5,972 nucleotides of DNA from Candidatus Gastranaerophilales bacterium (GTDB taxonomy: Bacteria > Cyanobacteriota > Vampirovibrionia > Gastranaerophilales > Gastranaerophilaceae), in assembly GCA_021199975.1 (NCBI GenBank), contig JAJQHF010000008.1:1-5972 (forward strand), read 5' to 3'. Of the stretch, positions 1 through 5,972 are shown piece after piece (within the stretch, counting starts at the first letter, position 1; each line of letters begins with the position of its first letter). A model generated the notes under the pieces. That model saw only the letters and a list, made by a program, of their open reading frames with translations. It ran no database searches and had not been told where the DNA came from. The translations under genes were made by a program, and so were the position numbers.

Positions 1-98
1 ATGTAAAATATTTAGAAAATAAATTAAGAGAAGCTTTCGGATTTAAAGGTACTCCAATAAAAATTTCAGCAAAAGAAAAAAAGGAGAAAAAGAAATGA
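1..98 (+). CDS. der: GTPase Der (EngA), C-terminal end only
   Basis: This is the tail of the double-domain GTPase Der, which acts in 50S ribosomal subunit assembly. Only the last 31 codons are present; the first complete codon starts at 3 and the TGA stop is at 96-98. The visible residues include YLENKLREAFGFKGTPIKI, which matches the end of the C-terminal KH-like domain of this family (typically YLENRIREAFGFxGTPIRI). A lysine/glutamate-rich tail follows. The stop overlaps the plsY start in ATGA, so the two genes are probably co-transcribed and translationally coupled. The GTPase domains lie outside the window, so nothing can be said about their integrity. The call rests on a short but characteristic C-terminal signature. 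Confidence 0.88.
   Translation, partial: VKYLENKLREAFGFKGTPIKISAKEKKEKKK
81..86 (+). promoter_or_regulatory. Ribosome binding site of plsY
   Basis: AAGGAG lies 8 bases before the ATG at 95, inside the last codons of der. It is a near-perfect Shine-Dalgarno sequence and supports the plsY start that overlaps the der stop. Confidence 0.8.
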
Positions 99-706
99 TA
101 ACCATTGTTTGGAAATTAATCTTTGTTTTTATTGTTTCATATTTGATAGGTTCAATTCCGACGGGATATATAATAGTAAAATTATTAAAAGGTATTGATA
201 TAAGAACTGTAGGTTCAGGTTCAACAGGAGCGACAAATGTAAAAAGAGTATTAGGCACAAAGTGGTTTTTTACTGTTATGCTTATAGACGCTTTAAAAGG
301 AGCAATATCGGTACTTTTTGCTGCTAAATATTTTAATTTCATTGACTTTATCGGTTTAGCCCCCGTAATTGCTGCTTTAGGAGCAATAATAGGACACAGT
401 AAATCTGTATTTCTTCGTTTTACAGGAGGGAAATCAGTGGCTACGGGGGTAGGGACTCTTTTCGCTTTATCACTGCCTATAGGAATAGTTGTTGCTTTAG
501 TTTGGGGTATAATTACTTTCTTTACAAAATATGTTTCTTTAGGTTCGGTTATTGCAATTTCTTTGGCGCCGATATTAATGAATGTTTTTGACCAAAATAT
601 TTATTACATTTGGTTTTCTGCTTTGTGCGCAATATATGTAATAATAATGCACAAGGAAAATATTAAAAGGCTGTTAGAAGGAAAAGAAAATAAAGTAAGG
701 AAATAA
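95..706 (+). CDS. plsY: Glycerol-3-phosphate acyltransferase PlsY
   Basis: PlsY is an integral membrane enzyme that transfers an acyl group from acyl-phosphate (made by PlsX) to glycerol-3-phosphate. The product is lysophosphatidic acid, the first step of bacterial phospholipid synthesis. The 203-residue length is normal for the family. Visible features are GSIPTGY at 19-25, the first catalytic motif GSGSTGATNVKR at 40-51, the second motif GHSKSVFLRFTGGKSVA at 100-116, a third-loop VSLGS at 147-151, and the C-terminal HKENIKRLLEGKE at 186-198. Hydrophobic stretches around 5-25, 60-80, 86-100, 122-143, 149-165 and 169-185 fit a multi-pass membrane protein. Serine replaces the usual asparagine in GSGN, and GGKS replaces GGKG; as I recall, this pattern is common in cyanobacterial PlsY. 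The start is fixed by AAGGAG upstream and by the ATGA overlap with der. The gene ends in TAATG with the next start. Confidence 0.95.
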   Translation: MITIVWKLIFVFIVSYLIGSIPTGYIIVKLLKGIDIRTVGSGSTGATNVKRVLGTKWFFTVMLIDALKGAISVLFAAKYFNFIDFIGLAPVIAALGAIIGHSKSVFLRFTGGKSVATGVGTLFALSLPIGIVVALVWGIITFFTKYVSLGSVIAISLAPILMNVFDQNIYYIWFSALCAIYVIIMHKENIKRLLEGKENKVRK

Positions 707-2205
707 TGGCTAAATATAACGGAATAAAAATCATTTCAAAAGCGGAAATAAAAGATAAAAATGCTTTGGCTATAGTTTATACACCGGGAGTTGCTTCTTC
801 CTGTCTTGAAATAAAAAATAATCCCGAAACTTCATATGACTATACAAACAGAGAAAATTCCGCAGCGGTTATTTCATTCGACTATGAGAAATCTCTACAG
901 CGGGCAATATTTTTAAAAAGTACTTTAGGAATCGATGCTTATCCTTTTGAAATATCTTCTCAAGAAAGCGAAAAAATTAAACTTGCGGTTGAAAATATTG
1001 AGCCGTCATTCGGGGCAATAGATTTAAGTTTGATTGAAGATACAGTAAAAAATATTGATTTCAATGTATCTGTTCCGGTTTTAAAAGGAAATACCGCAGA
1101 TTTAAAAGAATTTTTCCTATGTGTATCAAAAAACTTATTTATGTTTAATTACGATACTTTAAAAGGAACAACAGGAGAAAAATCACTTCAATTAAGGAAA
1201 ATGGCAGGCGGAGTTGTTGAAATTGAATTAACGGAAGAAAAACAAACGAAACCGGTTGCTATAGTTTCAGACAGCAGTGCCGTTTTAGGACTCGGAGATA
1301 TTAAAGGCTCCGCAGGGCTTCCCGTTATGGAGGGGAAGGCTGTTTTATTCCAAGAACTCGGCAGTGTAAGTGCAATACCTTTATGTTTAAAAACTCAAAA
1401 AGCCGATGAGATAATTGAAATTGTTTTATTGCTTCAAAATTCATTTTCAGGAGTAAATTTAGAAGACATCAAAGCCCCGAGATGTTTTGAAGTTGAAAAT
1501 AAGCTTATTGAAAAAGCCGATATTCCGATATTTCACGATGACCAACACGGAACAGCAATAGTTGTTTCGGCTGCTTTATTAAATGCCCTGCATCTTGCAG
1601 GTAAAAATATCGGAGATGTAAAAATAGTATTTTCAGGTGCGGGTGCAGCTGCAATTGCAGTTTGTAAGCTTATTCTTTCATTAGGTGCAAAGAATATTAC
1701 TTTATTTGATATATATGGTGCTGTATACAAAGACAGACAACAAAATAACTTTGCCCATGATGAGATATCAAATTATACAAATAAAAACTGCTTTAAAGGT
1801 TCTTTAAGAGAAGGGATTAAGGATGCCGATGTTTTTATAGGTTTAAGCGCCCCAAATCTTTTGGATGAAGAAATGATTAAATCAATGAATAAAAATGCAA
1901 TAGTTTTTGCGCTTGCTAATCCGACACCTGAAATCATGCCGGATAAAGCAAAAGAATTCGGTGCTTTTATAACCGCATCAGGAAGAAGCGATTTCCCAAA
2001 CCAAATAAATAATTCATTGGTTTTCCCGGGGTTATTTAACGGAGTTCTAAAGCATAATATTAAAAAGATAACAAATGAAATAAAAATTAATTGTGCCTTT
2101 GCACTAGCTTCAATGGTGAAAGAAGATGAACTTTCAACTGATTATATCCTTCCCGATGCGTTAGACAGACAAGTTCCCGTTGTAATTTCTGATAATGTTA
2201 TTTAA
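706..2205 (+). CDS. Malic enzyme with an internal insertion
   Basis: Cytoplasmic oxidative decarboxylase, probably converting malate to pyruvate and CO2 with NAD(P)+ reduction. Visible motifs are YTPGVA at 25-30 (catalytic Tyr25), VSDSSAVLGLG at 187-197 (usually VSDGTAVLGLG), PVMEGKAVLF at 206-215 (catalytic Lys211), NLEDI at 251-255 and HDDQHGTA at 277-284 (metal ligands), the Rossmann loop GAGAAA at 311-316 with an acidic residue in LFDIYG (Asp335), ANPTPEI at 404-410, and GRSDFPNQINN at 426-436. The C-terminus (ILPDALDRQVP, 481-491) resembles cyanobacterial enzymes. The 499-residue length exceeds the roughly 380-430 of small bacterial forms. The excess lies between residues about 54 and 183, where the family normally runs almost directly from YTPGVA to VSDGTAVLG. 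No ACT or phosphotransacetylase domain is present. The start overlaps the plsY stop (TAATG), with TAAGGA 4 bases upstream. Cofactor preference (NAD or NADP) cannot be decided. Activity is likely but uncertain because of the insertion. Confidence 0.88.
   Translation: MAKYNGIKIISKAEIKDKNALAIVYTPGVASSCLEIKNNPETSYDYTNRENSAAVISFDYEKSLQRAIFLKSTLGIDAYPFEISSQESEKIKLAVENIEPSFGAIDLSLIEDTVKNIDFNVSVPVLKGNTADLKEFFLCVSKNLFMFNYDTLKGTTGEKSLQLRKMAGGVVEIELTEEKQTKPVAIVSDSSAVLGLGDIKGSAGLPVMEGKAVLFQELGSVSAIPLCLKTQKADEIIEIVLLLQNSFSGVNLEDIKAPRCFEVENKLIEKADIPIFHDDQHGTAIVVSAALLNALHLAGKNIGDVKIVFSGAGAAAIAVCKLILSLGAKNITLFDIYGAVYKDRQQNNFAHDEISNYTNKNCFKGSLREGIKDADVFIGLSAPNLLDEEMIKSMNKNAIVFALANPTPEIMPDKAKEFGAFITASGRSDFPNQINNSLVFPGLFNGVLKHNIKKITNEIKINCAFALASMVKEDELSTDYILPDALDRQVPVVISDNVI
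865..1254 (+). other. Extra block in malic enzyme; degenerate copy of its own N-terminal domain
   Basis: This block encodes residues about 54-183, inserted between the YTPGVA segment and the VSD loop. Residues 66-112 align without gaps to residues 211-257 of the same protein at a constant offset of 145, with about 10 identities in 47 and many conservative pairs. Examples are RAIFL against KAVLF, DAYPFEI against SAIPLCL, and SFGAIDLSLI against SFSGVNLEDI. GIDAYP and PSFGAIDL are also close to the family consensus (GIDAFP, PVFGGINLEDI). In this copy the catalytic Lys is Arg66, the Glu-Asp metal pair is Ser108-Leu109, and the VSDGTAVLG loop is missing. Residues 141-183 are a linker of unknown origin. 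Interpretation as a tandem duplication is inference. Confidence 0.65.
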
Positions 2206-2213
2206 AAAAGACA

Positions 2214-2747
2214 TTACATCAGATTTAGTTCTTTAATAAGCGCAGGTACGATATTTTGCCAGGCATTTGCCTTAGGGTGACTGTCAGGAAATCTGTATTC
2301 GGGTTCATCTATATCTATATCCAAAATATCATGCGGATTTATAACTATAATACCCTTTTCCCTGATTTTTTCCCAATCAATAGTATCATCGTCCTCATAA
2401 ACCAATATAACAAATTTTGCGGGCTTTCCGTCGTAACTGAAATGTTTTTTCACCTCTGAATGAATTTCATCTATATAAAGACATAAAAGGTCTTGCAGGC
2501 TTTTTTCTAGTAATTTTGAATAAACTCTGAAATAAGAATAAGCATAAGAGTTATAAATAGGTTTTATATATTCTAAATGTTTAATGCCTGAGCTCTTCTT
2601 TATTTTGAAATGGGGAACCTTATATCTATAATTTAAAAATAATCGTTTTTTGTGGTCGAAAATGTAGGTATAAATAACATATTCCGCCTCGTTATCAGAT
2701 CTTAACAATATATTTCTTAATTCATCATTACGGAGAATATACAACAT
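2214..2747 (-). CDS. C-terminal fragment of the SGNH-like gene
   Basis: This 177-residue frame begins at an internal Met. The same frame stays open upstream to the poly-G run and includes GDSFTYG at 2867-2847, so the Met at 2747 is probably not a real start and only a weak purine-rich AAGAGA precedes it. It holds the last catalytic block, PDSHPKANAW (residues 154-163 of the fragment), which resembles the DGHPNxxGH form of SGNH block V. The central part, with many Tyr, Lys and His residues (about 25-75), matches nothing I recognise. Confidence 0.55.
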   Translation of the reverse strand: MLYILRNDELRNILLRSDNEAEYVIYTYIFDHKKRLFLNYRYKVPHFKIKKSSGIKHLEYIKPIYNSYAYSYFRVYSKLLEKSLQDLLCLYIDEIHSEVKKHFSYDGKPAKFVILVYEDDDTIDWEKIREKGIIVINPHDILDIDIDEPEYRFPDSHPKANAWQNIVPALIKELNLM

Positions 2748-2875
2748 TTCTCTTGGTGAAGCTCCATTTAAACCAATGTTAAAAACCGTTCTGTGTGTGG
2801 CTGCTGATAAAACACTGTGGAATGCTTCATTATCTTCTAAAAATTTTCCGTAAGTAAAAGAATCACCTATTAAGA

Positions 2876-3238
2876 CTATCGGAGATTTATAATCAAAAAC
2901 AGCCGATTTATTTCGGGGGGGGTATTTTTGAGGTATTGTAATCCTGCCGGAAATCTGAAATCCTCCCGAATAAAATATTTCTCACTATATTTATCAATAT
3001 TAAATGCTCTCGGATAATAATTATGAAAAAAATTATCCGTATGACGAATTATACTAAGATTCATTTCTCCGTTAAACTCATTATATAAAAGAGCGGCACA
3101 AACAAATTCAATAATAACAACAATTACACATATTAAGAACAGATTAAATATTAATATTTTACCCGCATGAACAACTTTGTACCTAAAAAAATTTTTAAGT
3201 GAGTCAGAATAAAACTTCGGATTAAATATTTTTTTCAT
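2876..3238 (-). CDS. N-terminal fragment of the SGNH-like gene (membrane anchor)
   Basis: This 120-residue frame is what would be translated from the sequence as given. Residues 1-27 are rich in Lys and Arg, and residues 28-52 form one long hydrophobic helix. By the positive-inside rule the rest would face outside. About residue 107 onward is out-of-frame read-through after the C8 run (NRLFLIINLR at the end) and is not native sequence. The catalytic GDSF block is not included, so this product should have no hydrolase activity. Confidence 0.6.
   Translation of the reverse strand: MKKIFNPKFYSDSLKNFFRYKVVHAGKILIFNLFLICVIVVIIEFVCAALLYNEFNGEMNLSIIRHTDNFFHNYYPRAFNIDKYSEKYFIREDFRFPAGLQYLKNTPPEINRLFLIINLR
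2915..2922. repeat. Poly-G tract of eight (C8 on the coding strand)
   Basis: Eight consecutive G lie in very AT-rich sequence, exactly where the minus-strand reading frame switches. On the coding strand, nine or six C give the full-length protein, eight C give a stop 13 codons later, and seven C give an immediate TAA (read as ACC CCC CCG AAA TAA). It is the longest G/C homopolymer I noticed in the window. Such tracts slip during replication in phase-variable genes and are also error-prone in sequencing. Confidence 0.9.
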
Positions 3239-3254
3239 TTAAATTCCTTTAAAT

Positions 3255-3283
3255 TTCAAATTTATATCGGATAATAGTATTAT
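3255..3283 (+). promoter_or_regulatory. Possible promoter of valS
   Basis: TTCAAA (3255-3260) and TATTAT (3278-3283) are spaced by 17 bases and match the -35 and -10 consensus at 4 and 5 of 6 positions. Transcription would start near 3290, about 22 bases before the ATG. AT-rich sequence gives many chance matches, so this is weak. Only about 70 bases separate the divergent starts, too few for a T-box or other aminoacylation-sensing leader. Confidence 0.35.
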
Positions 3284-3307
3284 AAAAAAGTTATTTTTGA
3301 AGGGCAA
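3279..3307 (-). promoter_or_regulatory. Probable sigma-70 promoter of the SGNH-like gene
   Basis: On the minus strand, a perfect TATAAT (3284-3279) is preceded by TTGCCC (3307-3302, 4 of 6 matches to TTGACA) with a 17-base spacer. Transcription would begin near 3272, leaving a leader of roughly 34 bases that carries the AAAGGA ribosome site at 3250-3245. The -35 element lies over the valS ribosome site and just before its ATG, so the two divergent genes share this region. Confidence 0.5.
3299..3304 (+). promoter_or_regulatory. Ribosome binding site deciding the valS start
   Basis: GAAGGG lies 7 bases before the ATG at 3312. An in-frame TTG at 3297 lies upstream of and partly inside this site and has no purine-rich sequence of its own before it, so the ATG at 3312 is the better start. 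Confidence 0.65.
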
Positions 3308-3311
3308 GAAA

Positions 3312-5960
3312 ATGAACTCGATACAAATTGAAGATTTACCTACCGTTTATAATGCAAAAGAAACAGAAGAAAAAATTTATAAGTTTTGGGAGGAAAATGA
3401 ATGCTTTAAAGCAAATGCTGACTCAGCAAAAGAGCCATACTCAATAGTAATCCCTCCTCCGAACGTTACGGGGGTGCTGCATATGGGACACGCATTAGAC
3501 GGTACATTGCAGGATATTCTTATACGATATCACAGAATGTCGGGCTATGAAACATTGTGGATGCCCGGAACCGACCATGCCGGCATTGCGACACAAAATG
3601 TTGTTGAAAAAAAATTAAGAGCAGAGAATAAGACCCGTTTTGATTTAGGCAGAGAAAAATTTGTTGAACTTACATGGGAATGGGCTAACGAGCATAAAAG
3701 CGCCATTTTAAATCAATTTAAACGCCTAGGTGCTTCATTTGACCGTTCAAGAGAAAGATTTACTCTTGATAAAGGCTGTTCGGAAGCGGTAAAAGAAGTT
3801 TTTGTAAAGCTTTATGAAAAAGATTTGATATATAAAGGCGCATACATTGTTAATTGGTGTCCCCGCTGTCAAAGCGCCATATCCGATATTGAAACGGATT
3901 ACGAAACAGAAAAAAGTAATTTATGGGAAATAAGCTACCCGTTAAAAGATGAACAAGGTGCAATTGTTGTTGCGACAACAAGACCTGAAACCATATACGG
4001 TGATGCTGCCGTAGCTGTTAATCCTACTGATTTTAAATATAAAGATTTAATAGGGAAAACGGTTCTTGTGCCTCTAACGGGCAGAGAAATTCCTATTATA
4101 GCTGATGAATACGTTGATAAACATTTCGGAACAGGTGCTTTAAAAATCACACCCGCACATGACCCTAATGATTACGAAGTAGGCAAAAGACACAACCTTA
4201 AACCTATTTGGGTTATAGATGAAGAAGGCAAAATGAAACATTGCAGTGAAGTGCATGTGGATGTTCAGGGTATGACAAGGGAAGAAGCAAGAAAAAGAAC
4301 GGTTGAACTTCTTGAATATAATAACCGCCTTGTCCGAATTAAACCGATAGAGCATAATGTAGGCAAATGCCAAAGATGTAATACTACAATTGAGCCTTTA
4401 TTATCCGAACAATGGTTTGTAAGAATGGAACCGCTTGCAAAAGCTGCAATTGCAGCCGTAGAAAACGGAGATATTAAATTTGTACCCGAACGCTGGACAA
4501 AAAATTATCTCGGCTGGATGACAAATATACGTGATTGGTGTATTTCACGACAATTATGGTGGGGACATCAAATACCTGCATATTATAATAACGAAACCGG
4601 AGAAATGGTTGTTGCAAAACAAAATCCTGACCCGTCTAAATATACGCAGGATTCTGATGTTCTTGATACGTGGTTTTCCTCAGGACTCTGGCCTTTTTCT
4701 ACAATGGGCTGGCCCAATACCAATGCGGAGGACTTTAAAAAATTCTATCCTACTTCTACACTTGTAACAGGATTTGATATTATTTTCTTTTGGGTCGCAA
4801 GAATGATTACAATGGGAGAAGAATTTACTAAAAAAGCCCCGTTCTCTACCGTTTATATCCACGGATTAATTCGTGATGAATCAGGTCAAAAAATGTCTAA
4901 ATCAAAAGGCAATACTATTGACCCCGTAGGTATCATCGATAAATACGGCTGCGATGCTTTAAGATTTACGCTTACTTCGCTTTGCACATACGGCGGTCAG
5001 GATATTAAAATTAGTGATGAAAAATTTGAATACGGAAGAAATTTTGCCAATAAAATTTGGAATGCTTCAAGATTTGTTTTGTTGAACCTTAACGGTATCG
5101 ATAATAAAGATATTGATTTTGATAACTTAACTCTTGCAGATAAGTGGATTTTAAACAAACTGAATGAAACGGCAAAAGAAACAAATGAAAATATAAAAAA
5201 TTACAGAATAGGCGAAACCGCCCACACTTTGTATGATTTCTTCTGGAATTCTTTCTGCGATTGGTATGTTGAAACAGCTAAAATTCAGCTGCAGGATGAA
5301 AATTTAAAACTTAATACCCAAAGAGTTTTACGTTATGTTCTTGATATGACTTTAAGGCTTCTGCATCCCGTTATGCCGCATATAACAGAATCTATATGGC
5401 AATTGCTGCCTAAAAATACCGATGTCAAAGCTATAATGCTGTCGGATTTTCCCGTATATGAAGAAAAGCTCAAATTTTCTGAAGAAAATATACAAATGGA
5501 ACTTGTATTTGAAACAATTAAATCATTAAGAAACGTAAGACAGAGTTTTAATATCCCCGTTTCCTCCAAAGTTGATATAGAAATTCTTTCGGGAAAACAA
5601 GAAGAACAAGTATTTAAAAAAGTTGAAGCTTACATTCACCGTTTGGCAAGGGTCGAAAATATAAAATATGTTGATGAAAGCCATAAAACCATAAAACAGT
5701 CAGCTTCAGCAGTTGTAAGCAACTCTAAGATAATTGTTCCCTTAGCGGGTTTGATTGATTTAAATGAAGAAGTAAAAAGACAGAATAAAAAACTTGAAAA
5801 GCTTTTAAATGAAAAAAACAGCTTAACTACAAGAATTAATAACGAAAAATTTATGGCAAATGCGAAACCTGAATTAATAGAACAAACTAAAAACAGAATT
5901 GAAGAAATCTCTGTTCAGGAAAAAACCATAAATGAATTAATTAATTCTTTAAAAGCATAA
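3312..5960 (+). CDS. valS: Valyl-tRNA synthetase
   Basis: Class I aminoacyl-tRNA synthetase that charges tRNA-Val in the cytoplasm and edits mischarged threonine. From the ATG at 3312 it has 882 residues, the usual bacterial length. Visible features in order: PPPNVTGVLHMGHA at 48-61 with the HIGH-type HMGH at 57-60; CPRC at 183-186 and CQRC at 353-356, a paired CxxC arrangement that could bind zinc; the CP1 editing domain with TTRPET at 222-227 and THR-discriminating region ending in ITPAHDPNDYE (279-289); DWCISRQLWWGHQIP at 408-422; and KMSKS at 527-531. A helical anticodon-binding domain then spans about 600-760, with FCDWYVE at 648-654. A C-terminal coiled coil occupies about 812-880, rich in Lys, Glu and Asn, typical of ValS and used for tRNA contact. 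It is transcribed alone and divergently from the SGNH-like gene. No frameshift or missing catalytic motif is seen. The start was chosen for its ribosome site. Confidence 0.97.
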   Translation: MNSIQIEDLPTVYNAKETEEKIYKFWEENECFKANADSAKEPYSIVIPPPNVTGVLHMGHALDGTLQDILIRYHRMSGYETLWMPGTDHAGIATQNVVEKKLRAENKTRFDLGREKFVELTWEWANEHKSAILNQFKRLGASFDRSRERFTLDKGCSEAVKEVFVKLYEKDLIYKGAYIVNWCPRCQSAISDIETDYETEKSNLWEISYPLKDEQGAIVVATTRPETIYGDAAVAVNPTDFKYKDLIGKTVLVPLTGREIPIIADEYVDKHFGTGALKITPAHDPNDYEVGKRHNLKPIWVIDEEGKMKHCSEVHVDVQGMTREEARKRTVELLEYNNRLVRIKPIEHNVGKCQRCNTTIEPLLSEQWFVRMEPLAKAAIAAVENGDIKFVPERWTKNYLGWMTNIRDWCISRQLWWGHQIPAYYNNETGEMVVAKQNPDPSKYTQDSDVLDTWFSSGLWPFSTMGWPNTNAEDFKKFYPTSTLVTGFDIIFFWVARMITMGEEFTKKAPFSTVYIHGLIRDESGQKMSKSKGNTIDPVGIIDKYGCDALRFTLTSLCTYGGQDIKISDEKFEYGRNFANKIWNASRFVLLNLNGIDNKDIDFDNLTLADKWILNKLNETAKETNENIKNYRIGETAHTLYDFFWNSFCDWYVETAKIQLQDENLKLNTQRVLRYVLDMTLRLLHPVMPHITESIWQLLPKNTDVKAIMLSDFPVYEEKLKFSEENIQMELVFETIKSLRNVRQSFNIPVSSKVDIEILSGKQEEQVFKKVEAYIHRLARVENIKYVDESHKTIKQSASAVVSNSKIIVPLAGLIDLNEEVKRQNKKLEKLLNEKNSLTTRINNEKFMANAKPELIEQTKNRIEEISVQEKTINELINSLKA

Positions 5961-5972
5961 TAAACAATAATC

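Larger units (their letters stand above)
2214..3238 (-). pseudogene. Membrane-anchored SGNH/GDSL-hydrolase-like gene, frame-interrupted at a poly-G run
   Basis: Two minus-strand open frames join into one gene if the C8 run (coding strand) is read as nine or six C. With nine, the product is 341 residues. As given, the N-terminal frame runs 13 codons past the tract and stops at 2876-2878, while the rest of the protein continues without stops in the other frame from about 2920 to 2214. Expected layout: a basic N-terminus, one transmembrane helix (about 28-52), then an SGNH-type domain with GDSFTYG at 125-131 (nucleophile candidate Ser127), NIGLNGAS at 154-161, and PDSHPKANAW at 318-327 (Asp319 and His321 candidates). 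No clear GxND block III is seen. Such proteins often add or remove acyl groups on envelope polysaccharides; the substrate here is unknown. The start at 3238 has AAAGGA 6 bases upstream. It converges on the malic enzyme with an 8-base gap. The gene may be phase-variable, wrongly sequenced, or truly broken. Confidence 0.7.

Noticed and set aside
43..342. Minus-strand open frame of 99 codons opposite der and plsY
   Set aside because: It is the antisense shadow of the well-supported plsY gene and has no recognisable motif. The same applies to antisense frames within the malic enzyme (1533-1730) and valS (3935-4373, 4680-4862, 5333-5569).
1649..1660. Palindrome CTGCAATTGCAG, found again at 4444-4455
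   Set aside because: Both copies lie inside coding sequence and encode the same Ala-Ala-Ile-Ala type stretch, so shared codon choice explains the repeat. Two copies are too few for a dispersed element.
2193..2216. Inverted repeat TAATGT / ACATTA spanning the convergent stops, a possible bidirectional terminator
   Set aside because: The arms are only 6 base pairs, nearly all A/T, with a 12-base loop and no U-tract after a GC-rich stem. It would be very unstable and is likely chance in AT-rich sequence.
2256..2459. Plus-strand frame of 67 codons opposite the SGNH-like gene
   Set aside because: It lies wholly antisense to the conserved C-terminal part of that gene, and its translation shows no motif.
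3297..3311. TTG at 3297 as the valS start, adding five residues
   Set aside because: It has no ribosome binding site, while GAAGGG sits at proper distance from the ATG at 3312. The added residues (MKGKK) are simply the translated Shine-Dalgarno region.
3239..3311. T-box or other RNA leader upstream of valS
   Set aside because: Only about 70 bases separate the divergent start codons, and no stem-loop, T-box consensus or terminator is present.

Overview
The window is AT-rich bacterial DNA with short intergenic gaps, translational coupling and standard-code TGA stops. Several protein details point to the Cyanobacteriota/Melainabacteria (Vampirovibrionia, Gastranaerophilales-like) side of the tree. 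These are the PlsY motif GSGSTGATN where most bacteria have GSGNxGATN, the GGKSVA form of its second motif, and a malic enzyme whose C-terminal part reads like cyanobacterial homologues. This placement is an inference from remembered family patterns and was not tested by a search. There is no T-box leader before valS, which argues mildly against a typical Firmicute.

Layout. Positions 1-2205 carry three tightly coupled plus-strand genes. They are the last 31 codons of der (EngA, ribosome-assembly GTPase), then plsY (glycerol-3-phosphate acyltransferase, sharing ATGA with der), then a malic enzyme of 499 residues (sharing TAATG with plsY). Eight bases after the malic enzyme stop, a convergent minus-strand gene occupies 3238 down to 2214. 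It encodes a membrane-anchored SGNH/GDSL-hydrolase-like protein that is split into two frames at a run of eight G (2915-2922). A short divergent promoter region (3239-3311) separates it from valS (valyl-tRNA synthetase, complete), which fills the window to 5960.

Working together. der, plsY and the malic enzyme are probably one transcript joining ribosome assembly, phospholipid synthesis and a carbon/redox enzyme. valS is a separate housekeeping unit. The SGNH-like gene has its own likely promoter on the opposite strand and looks like an accessory cell-envelope gene.

The two observations most worth a second look are: (1) the malic enzyme holds an extra block of about 130 residues, part of which aligns without gaps to its own catalytic N-terminal domain but lacks the catalytic lysine and metal ligands; (2) the SGNH-like gene is disrupted exactly at a poly-G tract, so one extra G (or two fewer) restores a 341-residue protein. 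The second could be phase variation, a sequencing error or a young pseudogene. I found no RNA genes, mobile elements or CRISPR arrays.
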